DNA of 64,000 bases from Argopecten irradians (Eukaryota; Mollusca; Bivalvia; Pectinida; Pectinidae): NCBI RefSeq assembly GCF_041381155.1, contig NC_091141.1:25750828-25814827 (forward strand), written 5' to 3'. The translations under genes were made by a program, and so were the position numbers. The notes beneath the pieces are model-generated. The model searched no databases, was not told the origin of the DNA, and worked only from the letters and a program-made list of their open reading frames with translations. This document shows positions 22,001 to 33,300 of this stretch, in pieces. Every line of letters starts with the position of its first letter. Position 1 is the stretch's first letter.

Positions 22001-25000
22001 AGGGCAGGTACAGTTAGTTTTACACTGATCGCCGTACGTACCGGCGCTACAGGCTGAAACAAGACCACGCATTAAAACTATAAGGATGAATCTAGAGTAA
22101 CTGCATTGTCAATTAATCAAATTGTGAACATGAATGGTAGGTTCATAATAAGGGAGACAACTCGTGTGATTTATCATAATGACGATTCCATTAACACTGA
22201 TATAATTGAGAATATAATTACATGACCGTGACTTATGTAACTATATTACGCTGAACAGGGTGTCTCCTTCATCAATAAATTATTTTACAGTGAAACCTGT
22301 CTTAGCGAACATCTCTGAATACATTCTTAATAAGACCACTTTCGTAGGGCCCCAAATGGCTATGTATAACACAATTCAATATATAGAAATCATATGGCTA
22401 TAGAGACCATTTTTCCTTTGAACTTCACAATTAATTATGAAGAGAAAAGAAACATTCTTTCTTGAATGGGCATAGTTATATATCACATCTGTTAAAAAAA
22501 ATATATATCATACAAATATTTCACTAACGATTATTACTCATTATTTGCTTTATCTGAATATTAGGTTTTATTTGCAAAAATGAAAATTTGAATATCAGAG
22601 ATCTTCAACAATGATAGGTTCGACTCTTTAGAACTTTGATGGAAGATGCAAATCATATGGTTACTTGATAAAACAAGATTATTGAACTATGGAGTAATTA
22701 TCGTTATTGTTAGGCTACAACCGGATATGAACAAAGATAGCAATATTTCGTTATGTTTTCTTATAATAATTAGAGGTTATCTTTTCATCGATGTAACTGA
22801 TGATTATCAAAAGGCGTTATTTTCCCACACAGTAGAAGCATTAACAATTAATAGCAAAATGGTTACAGGAATACCAGCACACACTTATAACACTAATAAA
22901 ACGCTCTTTGTTGTAGACACTTGGTGGATAATAAAAACATACTTTCGTTGCAAAATGCCCCTGTCCATCCGGAGACGCAGCCACAGTTTCCAGTCACGTG
23001 ATCACAAGCGACGCTGGTGATTGGATCACATTGACATCTTTGACTGCAACTTTCACCGAAAGTGTTGTTTTCGCATGCTGCGAATGTAGTGACGTAATGG
23101 ATTTGTAAGATGTACAGACAATAAGACCCTATCATATATAAGCATGGTTTCTTGTTCAGCATAGTGATTGGTAAGTCGTTGACACTGACTTCCGCTGTTT
23201 ATCACAGCCAAACATGTTTTAACGGCAATAGTAAATCAAATGCAGCTGGCCTTAAGCGGTCCCCCAGATTAAAAAAACAATTTTGGTCGATTTTATTAGG
23301 TGATGAATTGAGTTGGTCTTTATATAAATTGAATTAACTACGAAACTCACAGTAGGGCAGTAGAACAGTTTCTTCCGCGAAATCGATGATGATCTGATCA
23401 ACTGCATTGGCAAATGAAACAATGTTTTAGACTTTAATTTCATCACTTTGGGTAAAACACTGATATATCATTTGTTGAGCTCGAATTGACCGGTCACAAA
23501 TAACATGCGGCCAAGGACCACTTAATACTTGTTTGAATAACTATTATTTTTTGTAAACAGTTAATGAGTGGGCCTTTCGTGTAATGTTTGCTATCGTTCA
23601 TAAAACGTATGTGTACAAGTTGTAGAATTACCATTCAACATGTGTAATATAGTCCATTGATAGAGAAAATACAGAGGAATATGTAGATTTCTTAATTGAT
23701 CGTACGATTTGACATCAAGCGGACTTTTTTCCGGAGACCGCTCAATGAAGGTTTGACTGAAGTTAAACGAACTTTCGTTTCCATATTGTAAATTCTGCGG
23801 TGATGACACTGACCTTCATAATTGACTATGGTGTATATGACTTTGTATGTTACCTGAAAATTACCTTTCTTTGTTACATTAGCTTTAGTTCATCACCAAC
23901 CACGTTGCGTATTTTTAAATTTACTTTTAATGTATCATTGATATTCATTATAATGATAACCTATGAAGATCCTAATTGCATGAGTGACATTGATTTGCGT
24001 ATGTCCTGACTACAACCAAACTCAGTTACACTGCATAACTTACGGTTTATTATTTATCCTGCCTGCAGGTCATGTCGACTTCCGGTGTATTCTTGTGTTT
24101 ACTTACCTTGGTTTCATCGACTTCCGGTGTATCCTAGTGTTATTTACCTTAGTGACATCGACTTCCGGTGTATCCTAGTGTTTACTTACCTTGGTTTTAT
24201 CGACTTCCGGTGTATCCTGGTGTTTACTTACCTTGGTTACATCGTTTTCCATTGTATCCTAAGTATTTACTTACCTTGCTTATATCGACTTCCGGTGTAT
24301 CCTAGTGTTTACTTTCCTTGGTTACATCGACTTCCGGTGTATCCTGGTGTTTACTTACCTTGGTTACATCGTTTTCCAGTGTATCCTAAGTATTTACTTA
24401 CTTTGATTACATCGACTTCCATTGAATCCTAGTGTTTACTTACTTTGATTACATCGACTTCCGGTGTACCCTGGCTGACAGACGCATTCTCCAGATGTTG
24501 AGTTACAATTTGTAGATGTATTCTGGTTACAGGAGCATGTTTCCGTACAGTTAATTCCATAAAACCAAGACGGGCACGCTGTTATAAAGACACCATGTAA
24601 CGTCATATCATTTATATATGGAATTATAATCTGCTGTACAAAGTCACTCTTGGATTTTGAAACTCTGTATAATTCACATTAATAACAAGTTTCTTTTATG
24701 GTATTGATTCAATTTAGTTTTCGATTTCTTTTTAGTTTCTTTACAAAAGAAATAACATAAAGGGATCATAATAGAAATACGGTAAACCTCCGGTTAATTC
24801 GAATAGTTCGAACACGTCATTTTTTTCAGGAAAACTGTAAGGTCTTCGCTACTGATAGTTTAACACTGACGTTGTATAATCAATCGCATTTCGGATAGTT
24901 CGAACATGTCAAGTTATGAACACAAAAGTAAGATTTTTGTCGGCAAATCGGCGCAATTGGGTCCCCAACCACATTCGTGTAATAAAATGACATCAATAGG

Positions 25001-28000
25001 ATAGGTAAGGTTTTTATCATTTTCCCTGGCTGAAAAACAAAATCAATATTGAAAGAAACTCACCTGAAAGGTTTTTAGGGACTGAAGTGTCGTTGTCCGT
25101 TTCCACCGACCCTTTAAAAGCAATTTGATAAAAAAAAACTTTTACTTGACTCGCTATATAAATATAAATAAAGTAATTTCGACTGTTTTCACATGAACGT
25201 GCTTAATGACATTTTTTTGGAAACTAATGACCGGTCAATAGTTTGACTGTTGACCGGCGAAGAACTTTTGCATGGGCTTAATTGCTGTTGTCATTATCAA
25301 TTGTCGACGTCATATTTAACTTCTTGTTTGTTACATCATTTTGAAATCAGAGAGATTACTATTCACCTGATAGCTATAAACTAATACACATGTAACAGTC
25401 CATTACATACTTTGCTTCCTGTGTACATCCACCAGGAGATTACAGGTGGTTCCGGTCCAATGGGGGTGACAGAGACAGACCCCGGTAATGTGGCCACAGG
25501 CCCGTGTGTTGTCATAGATACAGCTACATCGCTGCTTACATTCATCTCCATAAGTCCAGTCTGAACAAACTGTAAACGTAGAACACAAGAAATCAGTATA
25601 CCATGTAACATTGAAATAGACAGCCTCGACAATACAGGGGTTTCTATCATTGTCGTTATATCCACCCTTGGACTATTCAATATCTACTATCAAAAAATGA
25701 AGGTTGTGCACAACAACGTAGTAGCATGTGGTTCTGTTCTTTGAAAAACAATAAATCTAAAAACATTAAAATGAATGACTTTGAAACTGGGATCGCTTGG
25801 TCGGTTTTCTATAACATATTTTAGGGGTGGATATCTCGGCTCTAAAAGTTATGAATCCTTTCACAATACAAAGCGCATTTTAATTGTCAAAGAAACAAAA
25901 TATCAAAGTGCCATTGTTTTCATTTAACAATAAAAACGAAGGATAAAGATATACCTAAGCATATGGAGGATCGAGCCAAGTGAACTCATGATTTCCTTTT
26001 TCAAATGGGGTATCGATTCCCAGTCTCATATGTGAAAGGCAAGCGTTCTTTCATTCACATATTATTTCAACATTATATGTTTAGATTGCACACGAAAGCA
26101 AACATACATTCCTCTTTTTGACCCTCTCTGATGTTTAGAATGAGTACATTATGTTGTTCTGACACCAATCTGGACACACATTGCAAGGTATCTAATATAC
26201 AGTAAAAACTGACTTAGCGAACACCTCTGTATAAAGACCACCTGCTTAATATGAACTTAACCTATGGGTCCAAATACAAATGACCACTTTCAACACAATT
26301 TGACATGTATCATGACCACTTGGTGATTAAGGCCATGCATTTTCTTTGTCCCACGAGTGAACTATGTACGCAAGTTAGCCCGACTTTCACCATCGAACGT
26401 AAATGCTATTGGATTTATCGGGGCATTGAAGAATTTCGTTGGCTAGATGTTATGTCGAAAAGAAATAATAACATCCCTAGCCTATAGAATTTTTTGTTTT
26501 ATGTGGATAAAGTGATAATATGTACACATATTTTGAAATGAATAATCATATAACAATAAAACATATACATAATACATGCATACATACACTCACTCACACC
26601 TTAACATACACGTACAATCTTAACACTTGTTTTGTTTGATTAATTAACGTCCTATTAACAGCTATGGTCATGTAAGGACGGCCTCCCATGTATGTGGTGT
26701 GTTGCGTGTATGTTGTGCGAGGTGCTTGTTTTGGGAGACTGCGGTATATTCATGTTGTGTCTTCTTGTATAGTGGAACTGTTGCCCTTTTTATAGTGCTA
26801 TATCACTGAAGCATGCCGTCGAAGACACCAAGCAACACACCCCACCCGGTCACATTATACTGACAACGGGCGAACCAGTCGTCCAACTCCCTGTATGCTG
26901 AGCGCTTAGCAGGAGCAGAAACTACCACTTTTATAGACTTTGGAGTGTTGAGGGATCAGTTTGACTTTAGTGAAATGTGATTACCTTTACATCGCTTTTC
27001 CGTTTCTACCCACTTGTATCCTGTACAACATTCAAACACGTCATCTTTTTCAGCTGTGGAATCTATGTCTGGTCTGGTAATGATAAAAAGCGAAAAGTGA
27101 ACTCACATATATCTGTGAATTTATAAACTCACATGCACATCAGAGTCCAATAGTTAAATATCTCTCTATTGTTTTTCTATTTTTTCAAAACCATTTTTGT
27201 CTACTTTATGCTCGTCCGTTTTTCAAATCTTTTATTTCAATTCTTTAAAGATGCTCCACCGTTGACAAATGGTAATTTTTCACTATCAAAAACAGCAGCA
27301 GACGCTTAAATATGTTTCTTCAGTTACAAAAGTTACTTAATTTACACCATTACCATCGTTGAAAAGTTTGAGCTTCTAATTTTACTGAAAGTTTAAAATA
27401 TCGAAAATAATTAATTGCATCCCGAAAAAATTCCGTTGCACTATATCCTATATGGAATGATGTACTGATTGCGCATGCACCAAAGGCAAAATAAATTATT
27501 TTATATTATATTTTGTGTTAACTAGACATATATATACACGATTAAACACCAATTATTGTTCAAATTATGAATATCATTTATGCTCTGTCGGCGGTGGAGC
27601 ATCTTTAATTAACAGAGTTGTTGAATATATGGTCACATCATACATGTCAAATACTGTCAACTTGATAACTTGCATTTTCAGCTGTTTTATGTCAGAATGT
27701 TAGACTAAAATGTGGTGACAATGATTGTTGATTATCGTGTATATGTTTGAGAAAGTTCATTATAACGTTCGCATGTGAAAGGTAATATTCAAATTTGCAC
27801 ATTTCATTACGCAAAACAAGTATGTTGTCACTAGATCATACATATACAAAATCACAAATTTACAGTTTCTGATTCATTAGCTGACCGGGAAGAAAATTAA
27901 AAACCATCACTTTGCGTAATTATTGAATTATGGTATTTTTTATTATTTTGTCATCTTTAATTTGGTGAAAAATGAAAATGGCAATCACTTTGCGTAAATA

Positions 28001-28390
28001 TTGAATTACAGTAATTTTTCATCCATATTTAGATGAAAAATGAAAATTTTTCCCTAGATGAAGGTATACAATTTATGTAATGAAACGTCAAACCTGACAA
28101 ACACCTTTTCATCAGATAGGCCCGTAATTAATATTGTTTTTATTACTCGCACTTTCCATTGTATTCAAAAATTATATCTAAATAAAAGTGTACCATAAGG
28201 TATGAAAAATCAGTTATCGTATAATACAATGATATTCATGATTTACTGCAATGCTAGATTTACAAATGTGAATAGACATCGGTTTTTTTCAGAAACGTTT
28301 AACATACCTATCATGAGCTGGTTGTATACATCCCATACAATATGCAGTCACCAACACTCCAAATATAGCGGGAACAGCACTGCCCGTCAT
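17985..28390 (-). CDS. Gene B: compact EMI/EGF transmembrane receptor with ITAM-like tail, Draper/MEGF10-like
   Basis: Nine exons (28308-28390, 26985-27073, 25411-25569, 24444-24578, 22943-23077, 21904-22053, 21268-21403, 20379-20500, 17985-19087) join in one frame of 2,112 nt, coding 703 residues plus stop. Order: signal peptide about 1-23, EMI-like half module to 57, four EGF repeats 58-250, transmembrane helix about 270-292, then a tail of about 410 residues. The tail has proline-rich segments (APRPPPRS, PSPPPISK) and Y666EDI, Y681DDI and Y699AEL. The first two tyrosine motifs are 11 residues apart, within the ITAM range used by Draper and MEGF10 to recruit SH2 kinases. MEGF10 has many more EGF repeats, so this is a short relative. 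Phagocytic or recognition function is inferred from the family. No lesion was seen. Confidence 0.85.
19377..20008. repeat. Tandem array, 46-bp unit, about 14 copies with higher-order pattern
   Basis: Units contain GGCATTTCTCGATGACATTT followed by ACTTTTATCTGATCAC. A run of variant units (with TTTAACCTGAGCACA and TAGCATTTCACGATAACA) near 19,640-19,740 is repeated in the same order near 19,820-19,930, so blocks of units were copied together. It lies in the intron before the last exon of gene B. Confidence 0.9.
20379..20500 (-). CDS. Gene B exon 8: juxtamembrane cytoplasmic segment
   Basis: The 122-nt exon reads CSCTEVKNRKQQLKYPKQLN and onward. CSC right after the helix is a possible palmitoylation site, and the basic run fits the cytoplasmic side. 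The GTATGT donor leaves phase 1, which matches the next exon. Confidence 0.78.
21268..21403 (-). CDS. Gene B exon 7: transmembrane segment
   Basis: The exon encodes a short Ser/Thr stalk (TTSTVSLLSTF), then the helix VYVCIITIGGTLLIVAIVMC and ILWKIC, followed by basic residues in the next exon as a stop-transfer signal. Phases are 1 in and 2 out. Confidence 0.82.
21437..21617. repeat. Foldback MITE, TTGCATATTACAGAGTTA family, copy 3
   Basis: Ends read TTGTATATTACAGAGTTAG and its near complement TAATTCTGTAATATGCAA. It starts within 40 bp of the transmembrane exon of gene B, in the upstream intron. Confidence 0.6.
21904..22053 (-). CDS. Gene B exon 6: last EGF repeat
   Basis: The 150-nt exon reads ACSAGTYGDQCKTNCTCPIN and ends CNTDYVLVGDSCQKIET. 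It is five codons longer than the standard EGF exon, the extra length falling near the membrane. The donor is CAG|GTAACT. Confidence 0.82.
22943..23077 (-). CDS. Gene B exon 5: EGF repeat
   Basis: The 135-nt phase 1-1 exon reads ACENNTFGESCSQRCQCDPI and ends CVSGWTGAFCNE with a GTATGT donor. Confidence 0.83.
24075..24453. repeat. 42-bp minisatellite derived from an exon end and its splice donor
   Basis: Nine units of 42 bp precede gene B exon 4 on the plus strand, i.e. lie downstream of it in transcription. Each combines a copy of the exon's last bases (complement of TCGACTTCCGGTGTA), the donor (complement of ACTTAC) and about 11 intron bases. Six decoy units keep an exact GTAAGT; units 2 and 6 have lost it. 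Units 3-4-5 and 6-7-8 resemble each other in order, indicating a trimer duplication. Confidence 0.9.
24444..24578 (-). CDS. Gene B exon 4: EGF repeat, source of the 42-bp minisatellite
   Basis: The 135-nt exon reads ACPSWFYGINCTETCSCNQN and ends CQPGYTGSRCNQ with a GTAAGT donor. Its last part and donor are repeated nine times immediately downstream on this strand (24,075-24,453). No other exon here has such a neighbour. Confidence 0.82.
25411..25569 (-). CDS. Gene B exon 3: first EGF repeat (long form)
   Basis: The 159-nt exon reads CSDWTYGDECKQRCSCIYDN to CHPHWTGTTCN, then linker LLVDVHRKQ and a GTATGT donor. Length and position match gene A exon 3. Confidence 0.82.
26630..26890. repeat. 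Dispersed SINE-like repeat, copy 1
   Basis: Contains GTCATGTAAGGACGGCCTCC, TGTTGTGCGAGGTGC and TATCACTGAAGCATGCCG. The same order recurs at 39,065-39,335, and a shorter diverged copy with CCCGGAGAAAAATCACCGACC-type sequence at 60,060-60,165. No internal promoter box was confirmed. Confidence 0.65.
26985..27073 (-). CDS. Gene B exon 2: EMI-like half module
   Basis: The 89-nt exon reads PDIDSTAEKDDVFECCTGYK then WVETEKRCK, with a TTACCAG acceptor and a GTAATC donor. The CC-G-Y/F signature matches exon 2 of gene A, with phases 2 in and 1 out. Confidence 0.78.
27249..27604. mobile_element. TTAA-flanked MITE, 356 bp, copy 1
   Basis: Terminal inverted repeats AGATGCTCCACCG / CGGTGGAGCATCT are flanked on both sides by TTAA. 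A copy of exactly the same length is at 57,345-57,700. TTAA targeting suggests a piggyBac-type mobiliser; no transposase is present. It lies in the first intron of gene B. Confidence 0.85.
28308..28390 (-). CDS. Gene B exon 1: signal peptide
   Basis: The ATG begins a hydrophobic leader (MTGSAVPAIFGVLVTAYCMG), then CIQPAHD and a GTATGT donor in phase 2. A TATATAAC stretch lies within 20 nt upstream of the ATG on this strand; it is too close to be a usual TATA box. Confidence 0.75.
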
Positions 28391-30163
28391 CGTTAATCAG
28401 TTATATAACGTTTATTATCATTCTCATTTCAGTATACAATGGTAGGAATAAACTGTTAGTGAACGGAAACGGAAGCTGGTCCTTTGTTTCCGGAATGAAG
28501 ACGTATGAGTAAATGTTCTGTCTGTTGATAGACATATGCACGATACATATACATGATTTAATAATGTTTATAATTAAAACGTACTGTGAGCTATAGCATT
28601 ATTGAACATACGCGTCAATGTTTCTTCTTAGATGAATAGTGGTTAAAATAACAGTCTTTCACAAAAGTTGTTCAGGGCCGAAAGCGAAATAAAGGAAATG
28701 TAGATGATTAGATATCTGCTCACTTTTTAGAGTGTTACCAGCTGTGATTGGATAATCAGTCCAACCAAAAGCCAAAATTCTTCATTTCAAAAAGAAAAGG
28801 TCGAAACTTAAAACATATTCAGTGTACTAATATATATTTATAAAAATGGTTTACAGTAGGTCAAAGAAAAACGCTAAGACGTAAACATTTGTTTAAGACA
28901 TATCGCGAGTATCTTCTCTTTAATTCACTTACTTTACCTTTCCTCACGGGTTCAGGCTGTTTACACACATCAGTAAAGCACTTCCTCTTATTTCTGTTTA
29001 ATTAAACAACAAAGTAAAAAATAATGGAGTTGTGGGATTTTCCTCAACAACCGAGTCTTAGGGATGATTATTAAAAAGAATATCTAATATATATGTTGTG
29101 AATTGACGTTTGTCTAAAATTTGGAGTGATATAAACAAAATTAGATTTTATCTTTCAGTTTCAATTATTGATATTCATATAATTTTTTAACTATCTGATT
29201 TATTGCAATAGCTGAATCGTACTTTACAGTAAAACATATTATGATTTTAAAACAATTGTAATTAGAATAATAAATGTTACGGTTGTAATGAATATATATA
29301 AAAATAGAAATATCTTACCTTTAAAATGAAATGTCTTTAAACGATGTTTATAAAAGTACTGAAAATAAGTTACCTACACACATTTCCCACTTCCACAAAC
29401 ACACTTTTTACTCTGACATAATAGACAAACACGTCACAGCTTGAACGAATATAGTGTCAACAATACAACACATAGTAAATATACATGTAAATATAGAATA
29501 AAACATAAAAAATAAAGATGATATGAAGTAAAACATGAACACAGAAATTTAAATATGAATCATTAACATGTGACGTGTGTAGTATAATTCTATGTTAGTT
29601 TGTAATGCTTACTGATGTGTATCCTTAACGTAATATCATCATAAGTTTCCTTCGTATTATATTTTAAAATGTTTCAGTTTTGAAAAAAAGGTGTTACATG
29701 ACATGTTATTCTGTACCCTAGTTTCAAAAGTTTTATTTTGCATGACATTAATGATATGATCATTGTAAATCATACACGTCGACCCTCCTTCATTGCGCTG
29801 GAAAATAAACATTAAAATCTGCCATCAACCCCGATTGACTGATCCCCCTATTAGAGTTTAATGCTTTCTGGAATGACCACATGATCTAAAGAAAACTGAA
29901 ATAACACTTTAATGATTACGTTATTATGAGTAAAAATGTACGAGGTGAGTTTTTCTTAAACCACACAATACAAGCAAGTCATTATATCTCGATGGATTGC
30001 TATCAAAACTTATATAATTATACGTAATATTTCTTGTGTTAATTAGACATCCATTTACACGAGTAAACACTTATTATTAGCCAGACACAAAGTATCGGTT
30101 AATGCTCTGTCGGCAGTGGTGCATCTTTAAGTGAAGGCAATGCAGTGAATATAACACACTTAC
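28391..30163. other. Spacer between gene B start and last supported lectin exon
   Basis: The 3' end of the lectin gene should lie here but was not resolved. Two exon-like stretches on the minus strand (about 28,937-28,994 and 29,375-29,414) have splice-like borders but no recognisable domain. The first 1 kb upstream of gene B would contain its promoter; none was identified. Confidence 0.4.
30012..30126. repeat. Partial copy of the 356-bp TTAA MITE
   Basis: Only the right part is present, ending GCATCT then TTAA, with TTGTGTTAATTAGACAT inside. The equivalent piece in the second duplication copy is at about 34,040-34,146, so it predates the duplication. Confidence 0.6.
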
Positions 30164-30382
30164 CAATGTTCTCGCAAATATAGTAGAGGGTGGCTGTACA
30201 ATAGCAATCTAACATCAGGAAGTTTTGAGACGCTTTGGTACATCCACACGCCTGTTGCCCTCCATGCGGTTCACCGGAACCCCATGTCCTCACAGACATA
30301 TTAACTGCTTCATCGTTACTGATAAACACCCATTCGTTTGCATCATTTCGTTTTCGTCCAGTATATAGAATATCAGGTGTAG
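30164..30382 (-). CDS. Gene D cassette 2, exon c: lectin C-terminus
   Basis: The 219-nt exon reads ANEWVFISNDEAVNMSVRTW, then GEPHGGQQACGC and MLDCYCTATLYYICENI with a GTAAGT donor. The final C-Y-I-C-E is the usual end of a lectin domain. Confidence 0.82.
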
Positions 30383-33300
30383 CTGAAGAAAAAGTATCCA
30401 CGATAGGATTTGTTTCCATTTGGGTTATTGCTGGTTGGTATCCTTCATAATATTAACTGTTATCAGTATACCTATCTAATATCATATAATGTGATTGCCA
30501 AGAGTATCGTAATTTGAAGTAAACATCTGTCAGTGTAACTTTAAATTTAAGCCAATACAAAGGAAATGCTGATTTTTTCTTTCTCTGGTCATACTTTTAG
30601 GCAGTTTCTTATTGCAAGAGATCGTTCTTTTAAATGCAGAATATGAATATGAATCAGAAAGAATTAACATACAGACATATGATGGTAGATTTCTCATCAC
30701 AAAGTGAGCCTCCGCGTCTGTTTTGAACTCCACTAACTTTGCTCCAATGTCCAAACATTGGTTCTGAAATTTTAAAAAAGTGATATTAACAACAACTCAA
30801 GCAGATATACTTGTCAGATTCACAAAGTAAACGTCACAACATGTATAAAAGTACTGGTAACACGCCTTTCCAACACGCAATTCAAAACGCGAAAACGAAC
30901 AAATATAATGTATTGTAAACTTGATCAAAAGAAAGACGACTCTTTGACTCCTTTTGTTGTCAAGATTTTATCAATATTATTCACGCTTCATTTAATCCCA
31001 GTGGTTGATTTGCATGAATACACCTTGAATTCAATTATTTACAAATTAAAATGCTCACAACTTTCGAGAAATTTGATAGAAAATGAAAGTTTATATGCTG
31101 CAATCAATTCTAAAATTTAGATCAAAATGTTTCATTTTGGCAATTGTGTTTCTCTTAATAATTCTCTTGGGCACAATTTGTGGTCAAACCAAACTGTTGT
31201 GTATTATTAATATTCTTCGTGGAATTATCTCTCCTCCCAAGTTCGGAAGGAAACAGATTGAAAAAAACAACATTATTTACACGAAGAGCAGTTTTTGTTC
31301 AGCTATTATAACAAATATGCATATCAAAGAATTATTTGCAAACTTTAAGAACTTACCACAGCCACTGTCCAATAGGTTATCTGTAAAGTGGACGAGACAT
31401 AATAGCACTTGTCATCTGGTGAGACGATCCACCCATCTTTACACCCTGATACTGCCGTGGTTGTAGGTGTGGTACTGGTACTCACTGATAATAGACATAA
31501 TCTTACATCATATGACATTATATGAATAATTGTATTAATAACATTGTGCTGAAAGTATATCGTTGATCACTAAACATCCTCTTGTGTTCCCATGTTTAAA
31601 GCAGGTTTTAAACTTATTTAGCTTTGTTGTATGAGTTAATCTTTAGCAACGCATACACTGAAGGTAGTATGTTATATTTTTGTCTGCTGCCCCACTGCAT
31701 GATTGTAAAAGGCGACTTAAATTGGAATCTCATTTTCGTGGCTACGATGAAAATAATTTTGATTTTTCCACGATGACAAAATGCTTAGTGGACAGATGAT
31801 ACCATTCATTAAATATGACCTAATGCACGTGATCTAGCCAATGTGGTCCTAGGATGTAATCATCTTAGACAGGTCATGTCATGATTCACGTGCAGTTATC
31901 AACATCAAGCTATCAGCAAATCTATACAAGTTTTAACTGCTAAAATACAAATTAAGAACAAATGCTTAACTAGGTCACTATGACCTACATATTCAATTTT
32001 GCATCACTTTCTGAAGAAGACGTGCAGGCAAAAACTGCAAACATTATCCATTTATCCATTGCCTTGAACCTCTGAAATTACCATGAGCCAAAGTCAGATG
32101 GTCTGAATAACATACACTATATAGCTGACCCTAAGGTATCTTCATACCTAAAGTAATACCTTTCCTTTCAACTGTCTGCAAGAAACACAAAATATGAATA
32201 GACTGTATGGCATCAGAATATCTATGAATTAAACAAAACAAAATTCCAAGAGGGCCTAATCGCTCACCTGTTTTGGGTTGGCTTTTTTTTTTTTTTTTTT
32301 TTTTTTGTTATTATCACAAAAACTCTTTTAATATTGAATCTTCACCATATAATGATGTTATCAATACCATATGATTATGAATTGCTCAATGCTGAGTTTC
32401 ATAGAAGTTGTTTATATGGAAATCGCCCAATTCACACCTTTTGCCCCCGCCCCTATAACCCCTGGGGGTCAACCCCTCTATCTGTACAATTTTGAATCCC
32501 CATCCCATAAGGATTTTACAAATGCAATATGAGTGCAACTTATGCTTATGGATTCAGAGAAGAAGTAGTGCATATGGAAATTGCCAAATTGACACTATAA
32601 TTTGAAATCCCCACTCCAATGATGCTACAAATGCGATATGAGTGCTATCCCATGCTTAGTTTCAGAGAAGAAGTCGTTTATGTGGAAATAGCCAAATTGA
32701 CCCTTTTGGCTCCGCCCCTCAGGCCCCCGGGGGGTCAGCCCCACAAATTTTTACAATTATAAATCCCCAACCCATAAGAATGTTACCAATGCAATATGAT
32801 TGTTCTCCAACGCTTAGTTCAGAGAAATGTTGTTCATATGAAAACATTCTTATTGACCCCCCCCCTCCATTTTTTTTTTTTTTGGGGGGGGGGGAATCAG
32901 CCCAACCATTTGTGCAATTGTAAATCCTCATCCCATACTTTTCATTCTGACACATTAGACAAAAACGTCACAGTTTGAACGAATATAGTGTCAACAATAC
33001 AACACATAGTAAATATACATGTAAATATAGAATAAAACATCAAAAATAAAGATGATAGGATGTAAAACATGAACATAGTAATTTAAATATGAATCATTAA
33101 CATGTGACGTGTGTAGTATAATTCTATGTTAGTTTGTAATGCTTACTGATGTGTATCCTTAACGTAATATCATCATAGGTTTCCGTCGTATTATATAAGA
33201 CAAATGTTTCAGCTTAAAAAAAAAGATGCGACATTACATGTCATTTTGTACCTAATTTCAATAGTTTTATTTTGCATGACATTAATGATATGATAATTGT

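Larger units (their letters stand above)
29413..32943. repeat. Segmental duplication, copy 1 (with intact lectin cassette)
   Basis: The stretch is closely similar, block by block, to 32,944-about 37,770, starting with TTGAACGAATATAGTGTCAA and ending with CCATTTGTGCAATTGT. The two copies are directly adjacent. Copy 1 is about 1.3 kb shorter because it lacks insertions present in copy 2. Confidence 0.85.

Noticed and set aside
24085..24432. A 115-codon plus-strand open frame with a repeating peptide
   Set aside because: It is the antisense reading of the 42-bp minisatellite, whose unit is a multiple of three and so stays open by arithmetic.
28937..29414. Two short exon-like stretches between the lectin gene and gene B, one reading KKCVCGSGKCV
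   Set aside because: Phases are incompatible with the lectin exon before them or lead to an early stop. The sequence is too short to judge.
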